A stretch of DNA of 64,000 nucleotides from Roseovarius sp. 217 (GCF_000152845.1 NZ_CH902586.1:126478-190477), one strand, 5' to 3'. Counted from the stretch's first letter, positions 24,766-34,402 are shown. Numbers and translations: made by a program. The notes: generated from the letters alone by a model not told the origin.

Positions 24766-26077
24766 AGTCATCGCCCTGTGCATGTTCGGCCTGCTGCTGC
24801 TTGGCCTCTTCATGGGCCATCCGCTGGCCTTTGTGCTGGGCGGCACCGCCGTTCTGGGCGCGCTGATCGCGGGCAAGCCGATGGTGCTGGGCATCGTCAT
24901 CAATCGCATCTTCGGCGATGTGCTGGATAATTTCACGCTGATTGCCATTCCACTGTTCGTGCTGATGGCCCGGTTTCTCTCGGACAGCGGCGTCACCGAC
25001 CGAATGTTCGAATCCCTCCGGCTGATGATGTCCAATGTGCGCGGCGGTCTAGCACTGGCGGTCGTGTTCATCTCGATCCTCTTGGCGGCGACCACCGGCA
25101 TCATCGGCGCCTCAATCACCGTGATGGGCGTCATGGCCCTGCGCCCGATGCTGCAATATGGTTATAGCCCGACGCTTACCACCGGCGTCATCGCGGCCTC
25201 GGGCTGCCTCGGCATTCTCATTCCGCCCTCTATCATGCTCATCCTGATGGCCAGCTACTCACCGCTCTCGGTAGGCGAACTGTTTGCCGGTGCAATGATC
25301 CCCGGCATGTTGCTCGGACTGCTCTACGCCGTCTGGGTTGTGATCGTGGCCTTCGTGCGCCCCGATATGGCCCCCGCCGTTGAGCCGGACGAAAAGGTCA
25401 GCCGCAGCGCCCTGCTCAAGATGCTGGCGATTGAGGCCGTACCGCCCCTGGTGCTGATCCTCGGCATCCTCGGCTCGCTCCTGGCGGGCATTGCCACGGC
25501 AACAGAGGCCTCTGCCATCGGGGCCGCGCTGGCGCTGCTGATCGTGATCTTTCGCGGCAAGTTCAGATTGACCAGCTTCTACGGCGCAATGCTGGAGACC
25601 GGGCGCACCTCAGCGATGATCCTCTTCATCGTGATCGGGGCGACCGCCTTTACCGGCGTGTTCAACATCACCGGCGGGTTGCGTGCCACTCAGGAAATCA
25701 TCCGGGGCATGGATATGGAGCCGTGGATGCTCATTACGATGATGCTGTTCATCGTGTTCATTTTGGGCGCTTTCCTCGATTGGACGGGGATTGTCTTGCT
25801 TTCCTTCCCGATCTTTCTGCCCATCGTGCAAGAGATGGATGTCAGCCTCTTGTGGTTTGTTGTTCTCATGTCGGTGGTGTTGCAGACCTCGTTTCTGACG
25901 CCGCCTTTTGGCTATGCCTTGTTCTATCTGCGCGCCATCGCGCCCAAGTCGGTCAAAACCTCACAGATCATCATCGGGGTGTTACCCTTCATTGGTCTCA
26001 TCCTGATCATGTGCCTCGGCGTAGCCATCTTTCCGCAACTGGTCACTTGGCTGCCAGAGACGCTCTACACCAAGTAA
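24755..26077 (+). CDS. dctM: TRAP transporter large permease (DctM-type)
   Basis: A 440-residue, roughly 12-segment membrane protein with a GTG start overlapping dctQ. DctM landmarks include GHPLAFVLGGTAVLGAL at the N-terminus, AATTGIIGASITVMG and PPSIMLILM. It is the ion-coupled substrate channel. It is followed 16 bp later by the binding-protein gene. Confidence 0.94.
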   Translation: MTPEVIALCMFGLLLLGLFMGHPLAFVLGGTAVLGALIAGKPMVLGIVINRIFGDVLDNFTLIAIPLFVLMARFLSDSGVTDRMFESLRLMMSNVRGGLALAVVFISILLAATTGIIGASITVMGVMALRPMLQYGYSPTLTTGVIAASGCLGILIPPSIMLILMASYSPLSVGELFAGAMIPGMLLGLLYAVWVVIVAFVRPDMAPAVEPDEKVSRSALLKMLAIEAVPPLVLILGILGSLLAGIATATEASAIGAALALLIVIFRGKFRLTSFYGAMLETGRTSAMILFIVIGATAFTGVFNITGGLRATQEIIRGMDMEPWMLITMMLFIVFILGAFLDWTGIVLLSFPIFLPIVQEMDVSLLWFVVLMSVVLQTSFLTPPFGYALFYLRAIAPKSVKTSQIIIGVLPFIGLILIMCLGVAIFPQLVTWLPETLYTK

Positions 26078-26093
26078 AACAAGGAGACTACCC

Positions 26094-27185
26094 ATGCTGA
26101 AGAAGACTTCTCTCGTGACCGGCCTCGCCCTGGCAGCAGGGATTGCGACGCAATCTGCCGCGCAGGAAAGCTGGACCATGACAACCACATGGCCCAGCTC
26201 TCTGGAGCTGATCGAGATCGACAAGCATTTCGTCGACCTCGCCAACAAGCTGACCGGCGATGCCCTGACCATCGAATTTTTCGAGGGCGGTGCGCTCGTG
26301 CCCGCAGGCGAAGTGTTTGGTGCGGTGGAATCCGGCACCATTCAGGCAGGCGGGGATTGGCCGGGCTATTGGGCAGGCCGCGATTCGGCGTTCTCCCCCT
26401 TGGCAACCACTGCCAGCCTCTTCAACGCCATCGACTACGTCAACTGGATCGAACAATGGGGCGGTGCCGATCTCTATAACGAGATCTACGGCAAATTCGG
26501 CATGGTCTACCTGCCCTACGGCGTGACCAACAACGAATCCGGTTTCCGTACCAATGAGGCCATCGTGACCCTTGAAGATCTGCAAGGCAAACGCCTGCGC
26601 CTGTCCGGTCTGGAACAGGGTCGCCTGCTCGAAAAACTCGGCGGCAATCAGGTCTCCATGGCCGGTGGCGAAATCTATCAGTCGCTGGAACGCGGCGTGA
26701 TTGACGGCGCAGAATTCTCGACCCCCAATGTCGATTTTTCCGGCGGCTTCCATCAGGTGACCAAGTTCTGGGCCACTCCGGGCTGGCATCAGTCGGCTTC
26801 GGTCTTTGGCGTGATGATCAACAAGGCCTCGTGGGATGCGCTCTCGCCTGAAACGCAGGAGGATCTGAAAATCGCGGCTCAGGCCAATCTGATCTGGTCG
26901 CTTTCCTTTACCGAAAAGCGCGCCACCGAGGCCTATCAGCAGTTCAAGGACGCTGGCATCGAGATTACCCGCTACGACGACGAGACTTTGGCGCGTGTGC
27001 AGGAACTCGCCAATGAGGTGATCATCGAGACCGCCTGCGAAAACCCCGCCTCGGCCAAGGTCTATCTCAGCCAGCTCGAATATCTGGCCGATTACGCCAA
27101 ATGGCGCGATGCGTCCGCCCCCTTCAATCTGGGTCGGTCGCCTAATGGGCCGGACATCGAAGCCATCCGCGCCTGCGCCAACTGA
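26094..27185 (+). CDS. TRAP substrate-binding protein (DctP/TakP-type)
   Basis: A 363-residue periplasmic protein with a signal peptide cleaved after TQSAAQ. The mature start WTMTTTWP and the GRDSAFSPL, KRLRLSG and GAEFSTPNVD segments fit the DctP family, closest in layout to 2-oxoacid or lactate-binding TakP-like proteins, whose carboxylate is bound by the conserved Arg in the KRLRLSG region. AAGGAG precedes the start. The ligand cannot be fixed from sequence alone. Confidence 0.88.
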   Translation: MLKKTSLVTGLALAAGIATQSAAQESWTMTTTWPSSLELIEIDKHFVDLANKLTGDALTIEFFEGGALVPAGEVFGAVESGTIQAGGDWPGYWAGRDSAFSPLATTASLFNAIDYVNWIEQWGGADLYNEIYGKFGMVYLPYGVTNNESGFRTNEAIVTLEDLQGKRLRLSGLEQGRLLEKLGGNQVSMAGGEIYQSLERGVIDGAEFSTPNVDFSGGFHQVTKFWATPGWHQSASVFGVMINKASWDALSPETQEDLKIAAQANLIWSLSFTEKRATEAYQQFKDAGIEITRYDDETLARVQELANEVIIETACENPASAKVYLSQLEYLADYAKWRDASAPFNLGRSPNGPDIEAIRACAN

Positions 27186-27203
27186 TACACCGAGATCAAC
27201 CGG

Positions 27204-27231
27204 AAGGCCCGCCATCCCTGGTGGGCCTTTT
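27204..27231 (+). terminator. rho-independent terminator of the TRAP operon
   Basis: An 11-bp stem with one G-U pair (27204-27214 with 27219-27229, loop TCCC) is followed by a short T-run. It lies 18 bp after the binding-protein stop. The remaining 190 bp up to the RND gene hold nothing recognisable. Confidence 0.8.
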
Positions 27232-27422
27232 GCGTATACTGCGAACGGACCGCTTTGCGGCGACATTCTCTTTTCCGAGCGCAGCTGACCTTCGAACAAG
27301 CACGAAATGTTGATGGTCTAAGGAAAAGATCGCCCGCCTTCGCCACGATTTAGAAGCTGGCGTTAAGCTACAAGCGCATTTTGTTCAAGGGGCGGTTCTA
27401 CCCACTTGAAGCGTGAATCACT

Positions 27423-30400
27423 TCAGCCAGAGGCTGTCCCGGTTTTCGAGTCGGCGCTTTCGTCTTTTGGTGGACGGATACGGAAAAGGAGTGCGTACAG
27501 CACCGGCACGGCGACAAGGGTCAGTACCGAGGCAAAGGCGAGGCCACCCATGATCGTGACCGCCATCGACGCAAAGAAGGCGTCCGGCAGGAGCGGGATC
27601 ATGCCAAAGATCGTTGTGCCGGCGGCCAGCACGACAGGGCGCAGACGGCTGACAGAGCCGTCGATTACCGCCTTGTAATCCGGCACACCGTCCGCGCGCT
27701 GCACGTCGATCTCTTCGACCAGAACGATCGCGTTCTTCATCAGCATCCCCGAAAGCGACAAAAAGCCGAGCAGGGCCGTGAAAGTGAAAGGCAGGCCTGT
27801 GAAGAGCAGCCCGAGCACCATGCCTGTCACTGACATCGGCACGACAAGCCACAGGATGAGCGGCTGGCGAACCTTGTTGAACATCAGGATCGAGATCGTC
27901 AGCATGACAAGAAAGCTGAGGGGAAGCTGCTTGCCAAGGCTGGTCTGGGCGTCGGTGGAGCTTTCATACTGCCCGCCCCATTCCATGCTGTAGCCCTCGG
28001 GAAGCGGGAGGGCCTCGATCTCGGTGCGCACGCTTTTGAAGGCCTCATCCGCCGTGAGATCCCCCCGTGCGCCGCCAAGGGCGGTGATGGTGCGTTCACG
28101 GTTGCGCCGGTGAATGAGCGCCTCCACGAGGCGCGGCTCGAACCGTTCCACAAGGTTGGCCATGGGAACGTAGGCGCCAGCTCCATCGGACCAGGCCGAC
28201 AGGTCACGAACGCGGTCGATTCCGTCGCGTTCGTTCGCAGGCAGCCGCAGGTGGATCGGGATGACCGCGTCGCCTTCGCGCAATTCACCGACTCGCAAGC
28301 CCGAGGTTCCGTAGCGGACGGTATCGGAGATCGCGCTGCGCGAGGTCCCGGCCAGCCGCATCCGCGACTCGTCAACGATCGGCTCGATCAGGATCTCGCG
28401 CTGCCGCCAATTGGTGCGTGAATTGGTGATTGTGCCTGCGGCCGCGTATATCCGGGTTGCATCATCGGCGAGTTGGCGCAGAATGACCGGATCGGCACCG
28501 GAGAAGCGGACCGCCACATCGGCACCGGAGGGCGGGCCGAAAACGAGTTCTTCGACCCGGACAAGCGCGTTGGGAAATGCGGCGGGCAGATCGCGGTTCA
28601 ACCGATTGGCCATGGCCGGGATCGCCTCGGCGTCGGCCACCCGGACGATCAGCTGGCCATAGCTGGCATCCGCCTGCTCCGGGCTGTAGGTCAGCATGAA
28701 GCGGCTTGCGCCACGTCCCACCAGGGTCGTCACATCCGTCACGCCCTCCTCGGCCAGGAACATCTGTTCAAGTCGCCGCATTTCACGGTCGGTGACGTTG
28801 ATGTCAGTGCCTTGCGGCATCTGGAATTCGACATAGAAGAGCGGGGTATTTGACGCCGGGAAAAAGGCCTGCTTGACCTGCCCGAAGGCCATCACCGACA
28901 CAACTGTGATTCCCACGATTATAAGCACAACCAGCACACGGGCGCGCAGCACGAGCCAGAGCATCCCGCGATAGATCCCGTAGAACGCGCCCTTGTAGGG
29001 ATCGTCCGAGGTGTTTTTTGGGGCCTTGAGCAGCAGCTTGCCGAGATAGGGCGTGACCGTGACGGCCAGAATCCAGCTCATCAGCAGCGAGATGGTGATC
29101 ACCGCGAAAAGCGAGAACAGGAACTCGCCCGTGGCATCCGGCGACAGGCCGATCCCGGAAAATGCCATGATCCCGATCACGGTGGCCCCAAGCAGCGGAA
29201 TGGACGTGGAACTTTCGGTCTCGGCGGCGGCTTTTTCCGCACTCTTTCCGCGCGCCATGCCGATTACCATCCCTTCGGTGATCACGATGGCGTTGTCCAC
29301 CAGCATCCCCATCGCAATGATCAGGGCGCCAAGGCTGATCCGCTCCATTGCGATCCCGAACACCGACATGAAGAACAGTGTCACGAAAACCGTAAGCCCG
29401 AGGGTCGCGCCCACCACGAGACCCGCGCGCCAGCCCATTGTCAGAATAAGCGCCCCGACAACGATGGCAACCGACATCGCAAGGCTCAGAAGAAAGCTGG
29501 AGACGGCCTGATCAACGACGACGTGCTGTTCGTAGATCGGCGTGATCTCGACACCTTCGGGCAACTCAGCCTTCAACGTCTCAAGTCGAGCGGCAGCCGC
29601 CGCGCCAACCTCGACCACGTTTCGGTTTGTCAGCGCCGACACCCCGAGGGTGAAGGCCGCGGTGCCGTTCTGCCGGATGATCTGACTGGGCTGTTCCGCC
29701 TCGTCGCGGGCGACGCGGGCAATATCATGGATCGCGACCTGCCCGACCTCTCCGGCCGCGCCAAGCCGCAACTCCTCGATCCCTTCGGGGGTCACATAAC
29801 CTGGCGGAACGGACAGTCCTATCCGGGCCGGCCCCTCGGTGATCTCGCCATTATCAAAGACGAGGTTCTCGTCGTTCAGCACACTCAGAACCTGGTTGGG
29901 CGGAAGGCCCAGCTCTGTCAGGCGCGCGGATGGAATCGAGATCGTGATCACCTCTTCGGTGAGGCCCTGAACCTCGACCTTGGCGACACCGTCGACGGTC
30001 ACCAGCCCCAGCCGCAATCGCGTGGCCAGATCCCGCTCTTCGCGCGGGGTCAGACCTTCGGTTTTCACAGCGTAGAACATGCCGTAAACATCGCCAAAAT
30101 CATCGTTGACGATGGGCGCGCGCGCGCCTTCGGGAAGCTCCCCCTCTACGTCGCGGATGCGCAGGCGCATCTCGTCCCAGACTTGCGGAATCTCATCCGG
30201 GCCATATGTGCCCTCGATCTCCACGGTGATTTGCGCCATGCCCGGCATCGACTTGGATTCGACCCGGTCAAGCTGCTTCATCTGCTGCAGCGCGTTTTCG
30301 ATGACGTCAGAGACCTCTTCCTCGACCTCGACTGCTGTCGCGCCGGGATATGGCACGAAGACAAGCGCGGTCTTGAGCGTGAAACTCGGGTCTTCAAGGC

Positions 30401-30506
30401 GGCCCACCGTGTTCAGCCCCCAATATCCGCCAAGAAGGCAAAAGAGGATGAGGAGCCAGACCGCGACGGGCCGCTGGATGCTTGCGCCTGAAATGCTGAA
30501 TGCCAT
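27423..30506 (-). CDS. RND-family efflux pump, inner-membrane transporter
   Basis: A 1027-residue RND transporter (AcrB/HAE superfamily) with the two large periplasmic loops and 12 transmembrane segments. The proton relay in TM4 reads GMLVDNAIVI: the first Asp is kept but the second (AcrB Asp408) is Asn. The TM10 lysine is kept in GMLMKNAIVLVEE. Together with the adaptor 32 bp upstream and the TetR before it, this forms an efflux operon; no outer-membrane channel gene is in view, so it would need one encoded elsewhere. Confidence 0.93.
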   Translation of the reverse strand: MAFSISGASIQRPVAVWLLILFCLLGGYWGLNTVGRLEDPSFTLKTALVFVPYPGATAVEVEEEVSDVIENALQQMKQLDRVESKSMPGMAQITVEIEGTYGPDEIPQVWDEMRLRIRDVEGELPEGARAPIVNDDFGDVYGMFYAVKTEGLTPREERDLATRLRLGLVTVDGVAKVEVQGLTEEVITISIPSARLTELGLPPNQVLSVLNDENLVFDNGEITEGPARIGLSVPPGYVTPEGIEELRLGAAGEVGQVAIHDIARVARDEAEQPSQIIRQNGTAAFTLGVSALTNRNVVEVGAAAAARLETLKAELPEGVEITPIYEQHVVVDQAVSSFLLSLAMSVAIVVGALILTMGWRAGLVVGATLGLTVFVTLFFMSVFGIAMERISLGALIIAMGMLVDNAIVITEGMVIGMARGKSAEKAAAETESSTSIPLLGATVIGIMAFSGIGLSPDATGEFLFSLFAVITISLLMSWILAVTVTPYLGKLLLKAPKNTSDDPYKGAFYGIYRGMLWLVLRARVLVVLIIVGITVVSVMAFGQVKQAFFPASNTPLFYVEFQMPQGTDINVTDREMRRLEQMFLAEEGVTDVTTLVGRGASRFMLTYSPEQADASYGQLIVRVADAEAIPAMANRLNRDLPAAFPNALVRVEELVFGPPSGADVAVRFSGADPVILRQLADDATRIYAAAGTITNSRTNWRQREILIEPIVDESRMRLAGTSRSAISDTVRYGTSGLRVGELREGDAVIPIHLRLPANERDGIDRVRDLSAWSDGAGAYVPMANLVERFEPRLVEALIHRRNRERTITALGGARGDLTADEAFKSVRTEIEALPLPEGYSMEWGGQYESSTDAQTSLGKQLPLSFLVMLTISILMFNKVRQPLILWLVVPMSVTGMVLGLLFTGLPFTFTALLGFLSLSGMLMKNAIVLVEEIDVQRADGVPDYKAVIDGSVSRLRPVVLAAGTTIFGMIPLLPDAFFASMAVTIMGGLAFASVLTLVAVPVLYALLFRIRPPKDESADSKTGTASG

Positions 30507-30538
30507 GGATCTGTTCGTGTCCTGTCAAGGGGGCGGGA

Positions 30539-31687
30539 TCAGAGCCCCGAAACCGTCACGGTCTGATTGTCCCGAAGTCGCCACCACCCGCCGGAAACGA
30601 TCAATTCATCGCCCTCCAGACCTTCGAGAACCACGATCTCGTTATCGACGGGCAGCCCCAAGCGGATCGTCTGGCGTGTGACCTGTCCCGACTGTTCGTC
30701 GTAGATCCAGACTGAAGGCTCGGTTCGGCTTGAGGTATCGATCGCCGAAACCGGGACCATGACGGACTGTGCACTGGCTTCGGCGGCTGCGTTTGAAAGA
30801 CGCACCCTGGCCGTCATCCCGGGCAGAAGACGCGAATCGACATCGCCCGTGATTGCGAATTCCACATCATAGGTCTGCGCCGTGCTGTTCGCATCGGTTG
30901 CAAAGGACCGAAGCACGAGCGGTGCCGTGTAGCCAGGCACCGCCGGAAAACTCGCCACGAGATCGAAAGCGTCGGGCGCGCTTCGTGCGACGGCCGCCAG
31001 TTCTTCCGGCAGAGAAATCAGGATCCTTAACTCGCTGACGTCCTGAAGACGTGCCACCGATGCCGCCGAGGTGACGTTGACATAATCTTCTATGAATGTG
31101 CGTGCCACGATCGCGTCGAAAGGCGCGACGATCTGCGTCTGGGAGAGGCGTCGCTCGGCCTCGCGCAGCGCAACTTCCGCCTGCGCGTATTCGGCGCGGG
31201 CGGTTTCAAGCCGGGATTCCGCAGCAACGCCCCGTTCGGCAAGACTCGCTGCGCGGTTGATCTCGGACTCAGCAAGGACGAAGGCCGCCCGCGCCCGATC
31301 CACGGCGAGTTCGAAATCGACCGGATCGAGCGCCGCGATCAGATCGCCCTTGCTGATCTTGTCACCCGGTTCCACCTCAAGGCGCAGGACCTGTCCGGAC
31401 ACCTGAAACGCGATGTCCACGGTGCGGGCCGGCACGACTCGTCCGGCAACGGTGCGACCGCGCGTAACGGTCCGGCGCGTTGCTCGGGTCACCTCGACCA
31501 CGACCTCCTTGTCGGACGCGCCCGCCTGGCTTATTTCGGCACCAGGTTCAGTCGACTCCTGGCCTGTCTGGGCCAGCACTTCGCCCAAGGACACAGGAAG
31601 AAAGGACACCATCAGGAGTGCCGCCCCCGCCACAGCAATAACCGCAGCGATCCCCTTCCAGCTTTTGTCTTTTTTACTTGAGATCAT
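30539..31687 (-). CDS. RND efflux periplasmic adaptor (HlyD/MFP type)
   Basis: A 382-residue membrane-fusion protein with a single N-terminal hydrophobic segment, a lipoyl half-domain (VSGQVLRLEVEPGDKISKGD), a helical hairpin rich in Ala, Arg and Glu (about 130-180), the second lipoyl half (QIVAPFDAIVART) and a beta-barrel domain. Its start overlaps the TetR gene by 14 bp. It should connect the RND pump to an outer-membrane channel. Confidence 0.93.
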   Translation of the reverse strand: MISSKKDKSWKGIAAVIAVAGAALLMVSFLPVSLGEVLAQTGQESTEPGAEISQAGASDKEVVVEVTRATRRTVTRGRTVAGRVVPARTVDIAFQVSGQVLRLEVEPGDKISKGDLIAALDPVDFELAVDRARAAFVLAESEINRAASLAERGVAAESRLETARAEYAQAEVALREAERRLSQTQIVAPFDAIVARTFIEDYVNVTSAASVARLQDVSELRILISLPEELAAVARSAPDAFDLVASFPAVPGYTAPLVLRSFATDANSTAQTYDVEFAITGDVDSRLLPGMTARVRLSNAAAEASAQSVMVPVSAIDTSSRTEPSVWIYDEQSGQVTRQTIRLGLPVDNEIVVLEGLEGDELIVSGGWWRLRDNQTVTVSGL

Positions 31688-32258
31688 CGATCAGGGCCCT
31701 CAATCGTTCGATGACGCGTTCTCTGGTGTCCGCACCGCCATCCGGTAGCTTCAACAGCTTCTGGAAACGCAGCCCCTGGATTGCCCAAAAGGCCACCATG
31801 GCACCCGGCGCGTCTTGTGTATCGGACAGGATACGCCCGAGGTCGTCGGTCAATTCCGCCCGCAGCGGATCGAGCAGTTGCGGATCTGATGCAGCGGTCG
31901 CGAGAATCGCCATCGACAGGTCACCATCCACCTCTTCCGACTGTAGAACCGTTTCGAGATGGCCCCGGAGCGTGCGTGCGGGGTGCCGCTCGGGCACGCT
32001 CTCGAGCAATTCGCGGTGCTCGGCCAGCATCGCATCCAGCAGCCCCGAGAGCAGGGCCTTCTTTGTCGGGTAATTGTAAAGCACGCCGCCCTTGCTGAGA
32101 CCTGCCTCCTTTGCAACCGCCTCGATCGTTATCTTTCCCGCACCTGCACGCGCGGCGATCGCGCGCGCCGCAGACAGTATCCTGCGAGACGCGCTTCCGG
32201 TTTCCGCTGGGGTTATGTGCTCACTCAAAACTGTACCGTCCGGTCGGTGCACCTCCAC
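31674..32258 (-). CDS. TetR-family repressor of the RND operon
   Basis: A 194-residue TetR-type regulator with the HTH in ITIEAVAKEAGLSKGGVLYNYPTKKALL (about 42-70). The frame opens at GTG 32258, but no ribosome site precedes it and a palindrome lies inside the first codons; a TTG at 32228 is an alternative start. It is the first gene of the efflux operon, overlapping the adaptor gene by 14 bp, so it probably represses its own operon. Confidence 0.88.
   Translation of the reverse strand: MEVHRPDGTVLSEHITPAETGSASRRILSAARAIAARAGAGKITIEAVAKEAGLSKGGVLYNYPTKKALLSGLLDAMLAEHRELLESVPERHPARTLRGHLETVLQSEEVDGDLSMAILATAASDPQLLDPLRAELTDDLGRILSDTQDAPGAMVAFWAIQGLRFQKLLKLPDGGADTRERVIERLRALIDDLK
32235..32248. 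promoter_or_regulatory. probable TetR operator
   Basis: ACCGTCCGGTCGGT is a near-perfect palindrome (one mismatched position pair relative to ACCGACCGGTCGGT), a form known for several TetR-family regulators. It overlaps the 5' end of the tetR reading frame, consistent with autorepression of the tetR-adaptor-pump operon. Confidence 0.5.
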
Positions 32259-32371
32259 AGGTAGCTAGTGTCTGGCACCATCCGGGTCAAGTGTTCAACC
32301 GGACCCGTCACCGCGAGGCGCGGCATGGCGCCTGTCGAAGCACCAGAAGGCAGGCTGTTGGACGTCCCACG

Positions 32372-32968
32372 CTATAAGCCATTGCGCCAGCCATATACCC
32401 CCAGAAAAGCGTCAACCGCCCTCTTTGAATGCTCAGGTGCATCGACGGGTTGGTCGACGGCCAACAATCGCGGCATGATGACGCCGGAGATGGATAGGTG
32501 AATAAACTGACTGGCGGCGTTTTGAATGTTTTCAACGCTCAGTGATCTCGTTTCGTGCAAGTCTCTGAGTATTTGCGCAACGTGTTTGATGGCGCGCGTC
32601 GGGCCTGCGTCCATGTATATTTCACCTGCCTCCGGCAGAACCGAAACCGCGCCGATGCAAACACGCAGGAGGCGAATATAGTCATCATCCATGACCAACC
32701 CGATCATCCGCCGAGAGAGTTCTTCAAGGACACCTCGTGCATCGCCCGCGTTTGAAAGAGGACGGCAGATTTCTTCTGAAAGTCTGTCGCATTCAGCTTG
32801 TAAAACGCTCAAGAAAAGCCTGTCCTTGCTTGGGAAATGCGCATAAAGGGTCGCCTTCGACACCTTGGCTTTTTCGGCAATCGCGTCGACGCTGGCACCT
32901 TCAAAACCGCACTTCAGAAAGACCTCCCTCGCCCCTCTAAGCACATCGGCAACTTTACTTTCCCTCAT
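32372..32968 (-). CDS. TetR/AcrR-family regulator
   Basis: A 198-residue regulator. The start MRESKVADVL at 32968 follows AGGTGA; an in-frame ATG at 33013 is less likely. The HTH spans GASVDAIAEKAKVSKATLYAHFPSKDRLF (about 24-52), and a C-terminal AcrR-like domain follows. It is separated from the preceding tetR by 113 bp with no obvious target gene adjacent. It is one candidate for the palindrome-binding regulator of the catabolic island, but nothing links them directly. Confidence 0.88.
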   Translation of the reverse strand: MRESKVADVLRGAREVFLKCGFEGASVDAIAEKAKVSKATLYAHFPSKDRLFLSVLQAECDRLSEEICRPLSNAGDARGVLEELSRRMIGLVMDDDYIRLLRVCIGAVSVLPEAGEIYMDAGPTRAIKHVAQILRDLHETRSLSVENIQNAASQFIHLSISGVIMPRLLAVDQPVDAPEHSKRAVDAFLGVYGWRNGL

Positions 32969-33060
32969 GGCGATCACCTGATTCCAGAACGTGATATCGA
33001 ATGCACGGCGCAACGTGTCTGACCGCGCTCACAGGCAAAAGCCGGGTGGCGCAGCCTAAC

Positions 33061-33432
33061 TCACACACGCGAGTTTGGTGAAGCGGCCCCGCCCAAGTCA
33101 TCATCTTCAAATACCCCCTCGGTCTTCCATCGTTCCGCGATCTCGCCCATTGCGTCGAGAACGCCGCGCAGGTCGTTGCCGCGCGGCGTCAGGCCATAGG
33201 TGACTGCGGGCGGGATCGTCTCGGCCTGTTCGCGCCAGACGACCCCGGCGCGCTGTAGCATCCGCAAACGCTCGGTCAGCATTCGGGTCGATATTCCCGG
33301 CACGGCGCGTTTCAGCACCCCAAATCTTTGTGGCCCCTGATCGCTCAGCACCCAGATGATGTGGGTTGTCCACGGTCCCATGAGCAGACGCAGGATCGAA
33401 TCCATCGGGCATTGTGGCGGCGTTCTGGGCAT
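33061..33432 (-). CDS. HxlR-family transcriptional regulator
   Basis: A 123-residue winged-helix regulator: GPWTTHIIWVLSDQGPQRFGVLKRAVPGIS and LTERLRMLQRAGVV are the HxlR core. The N-terminal Cys8 (TPPQCPMD) matches the conserved cysteine that senses reactive species in this family. It is divergent from the dioxygenase at 33568. The intergenic region contains two TACTTT half-sites (33455-33460 and 33469-33474), likely operator elements. Confidence 0.9.
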   Translation of the reverse strand: MPRTPPQCPMDSILRLLMGPWTTHIIWVLSDQGPQRFGVLKRAVPGISTRMLTERLRMLQRAGVVWREQAETIPPAVTYGLTPRGNDLRGVLDAMGEIAERWKTEGVFEDDDLGGAASPNSRV

Positions 33433-33567
33433 GGGATCGGCTCGATTTTATAGTTACTTTTTCGTCCCTACTTTAAATAACGACATTACTCAACTACTCC
33501 TTATCCATACAACGAAAGGCAAGGTCTCGAATGGCCTGACCGGTGAGGATGATGCGATATGCCCCGT

Positions 33568-34323
33568 ATGCCCACGATGTTCATTCCCCATGGCGGCGGC
33601 CCGTGCTTCTTCATGGACTGGAGCCCGCTCGATGAATGGGACCGGCACCGGAAATTCCTGGAGGATCTGCCTTCCACATTGCCCGAACGTCCCCGCGCGC
33701 TTCTGGTGATCTCTGGCCACTGGGAGGAACCCGCCTTTACCGTCCAGACCAACCCCGCCCCGCCGCTTCTGTTCGATTATGGCGGTTTTCCACCCCATAC
33801 CTATGAATTGACCTGGCCCGCCCCCGGCGATCCGGCGCTGGCCGAGCGCGTGCATGAGCTGATCCGCGCCGCCGGGCTTGCCGCTGCGAAGGATGCCACG
33901 CGCGGGTTTGACCACGGCGTTTTCGTGCCGCTCAAGGTCGCCTTTCCCGATGCCGACATTCGCTGTGTCCAGCTTTCGGTTGCCAGCGATCTCGACCCCG
34001 CGCGCCACATTGCGCTTGGCCGTGCCCTGGCCCCCCTGCGCGACGAGGGCGTGCTGATCCTCGGCAGCGGCAACACCTATCACAACATGTCCGTGCTGAT
34101 GCAGAGCCTGCGTGGCGGGGCGCGAGACGACATCGTTGGCGGCGCGTTCGATGCCTGGCTGACCGAGGCCGTGACCTGCCCCGATCCCGAGGAACGCAAC
34201 CGCAGGCTTGCGCGCTGGTCCGATGCCCCGGGCGGCCGCGAGGCCCATCCGCGCGAAGAGCACCTGATCCCGCTGCACGTTGTGGCGGGCGCAGCAGCGC
34301 GGACATTGGGCGCAAGACGCTAG
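33568..34323 (+). CDS. LigB/DODA-type extradiol dioxygenase family protein
   Basis: A 251-residue class III extradiol dioxygenase-like protein (YgiD/DODA family). Metal-ligand histidines are recognisable in FIPHGGG (near the N-terminus), SGHWEE, and GSGNTYHN, with FDHGVFVPL typical of the family. The start is MPTMFIPHG at 33568, or an ATG 9 bp earlier. HxlR-YgiD pairs are common and respond to redox or aromatic stress. The physiological substrate is unknown. Confidence 0.88.
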   Translation: MPTMFIPHGGGPCFFMDWSPLDEWDRHRKFLEDLPSTLPERPRALLVISGHWEEPAFTVQTNPAPPLLFDYGGFPPHTYELTWPAPGDPALAERVHELIRAAGLAAAKDATRGFDHGVFVPLKVAFPDADIRCVQLSVASDLDPARHIALGRALAPLRDEGVLILGSGNTYHNMSVLMQSLRGGARDDIVGGAFDAWLTEAVTCPDPEERNRRLARWSDAPGGREAHPREEHLIPLHVVAGAAARTLGARR

Positions 34324-34402
34324 AAGACCCCGTTATGGGCGCTGTCGAAAGCGCCTTTCGGTTCGGTTGAGTTGAAAAGACACGAAAGGAGCACCACGAA
34401 AA

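Noticed and set aside
26088..27299. 403-codon minus-strand frame
   Set aside because: It is antisense to the TRAP binding protein, which has a signal peptide, ribosome site and family motifs.
29523..30491. 322-codon plus-strand frame within the RND gene
   Set aside because: It is a shadow frame; the minus-strand RND reading is unambiguous.
31674..33013. Either nearby TetR gene as the regulator of the catabolic island
   Set aside because: One is embedded in the RND operon with its own different palindrome, and the other has no CTAAC-type site near it. Nothing connects them to the island operator.
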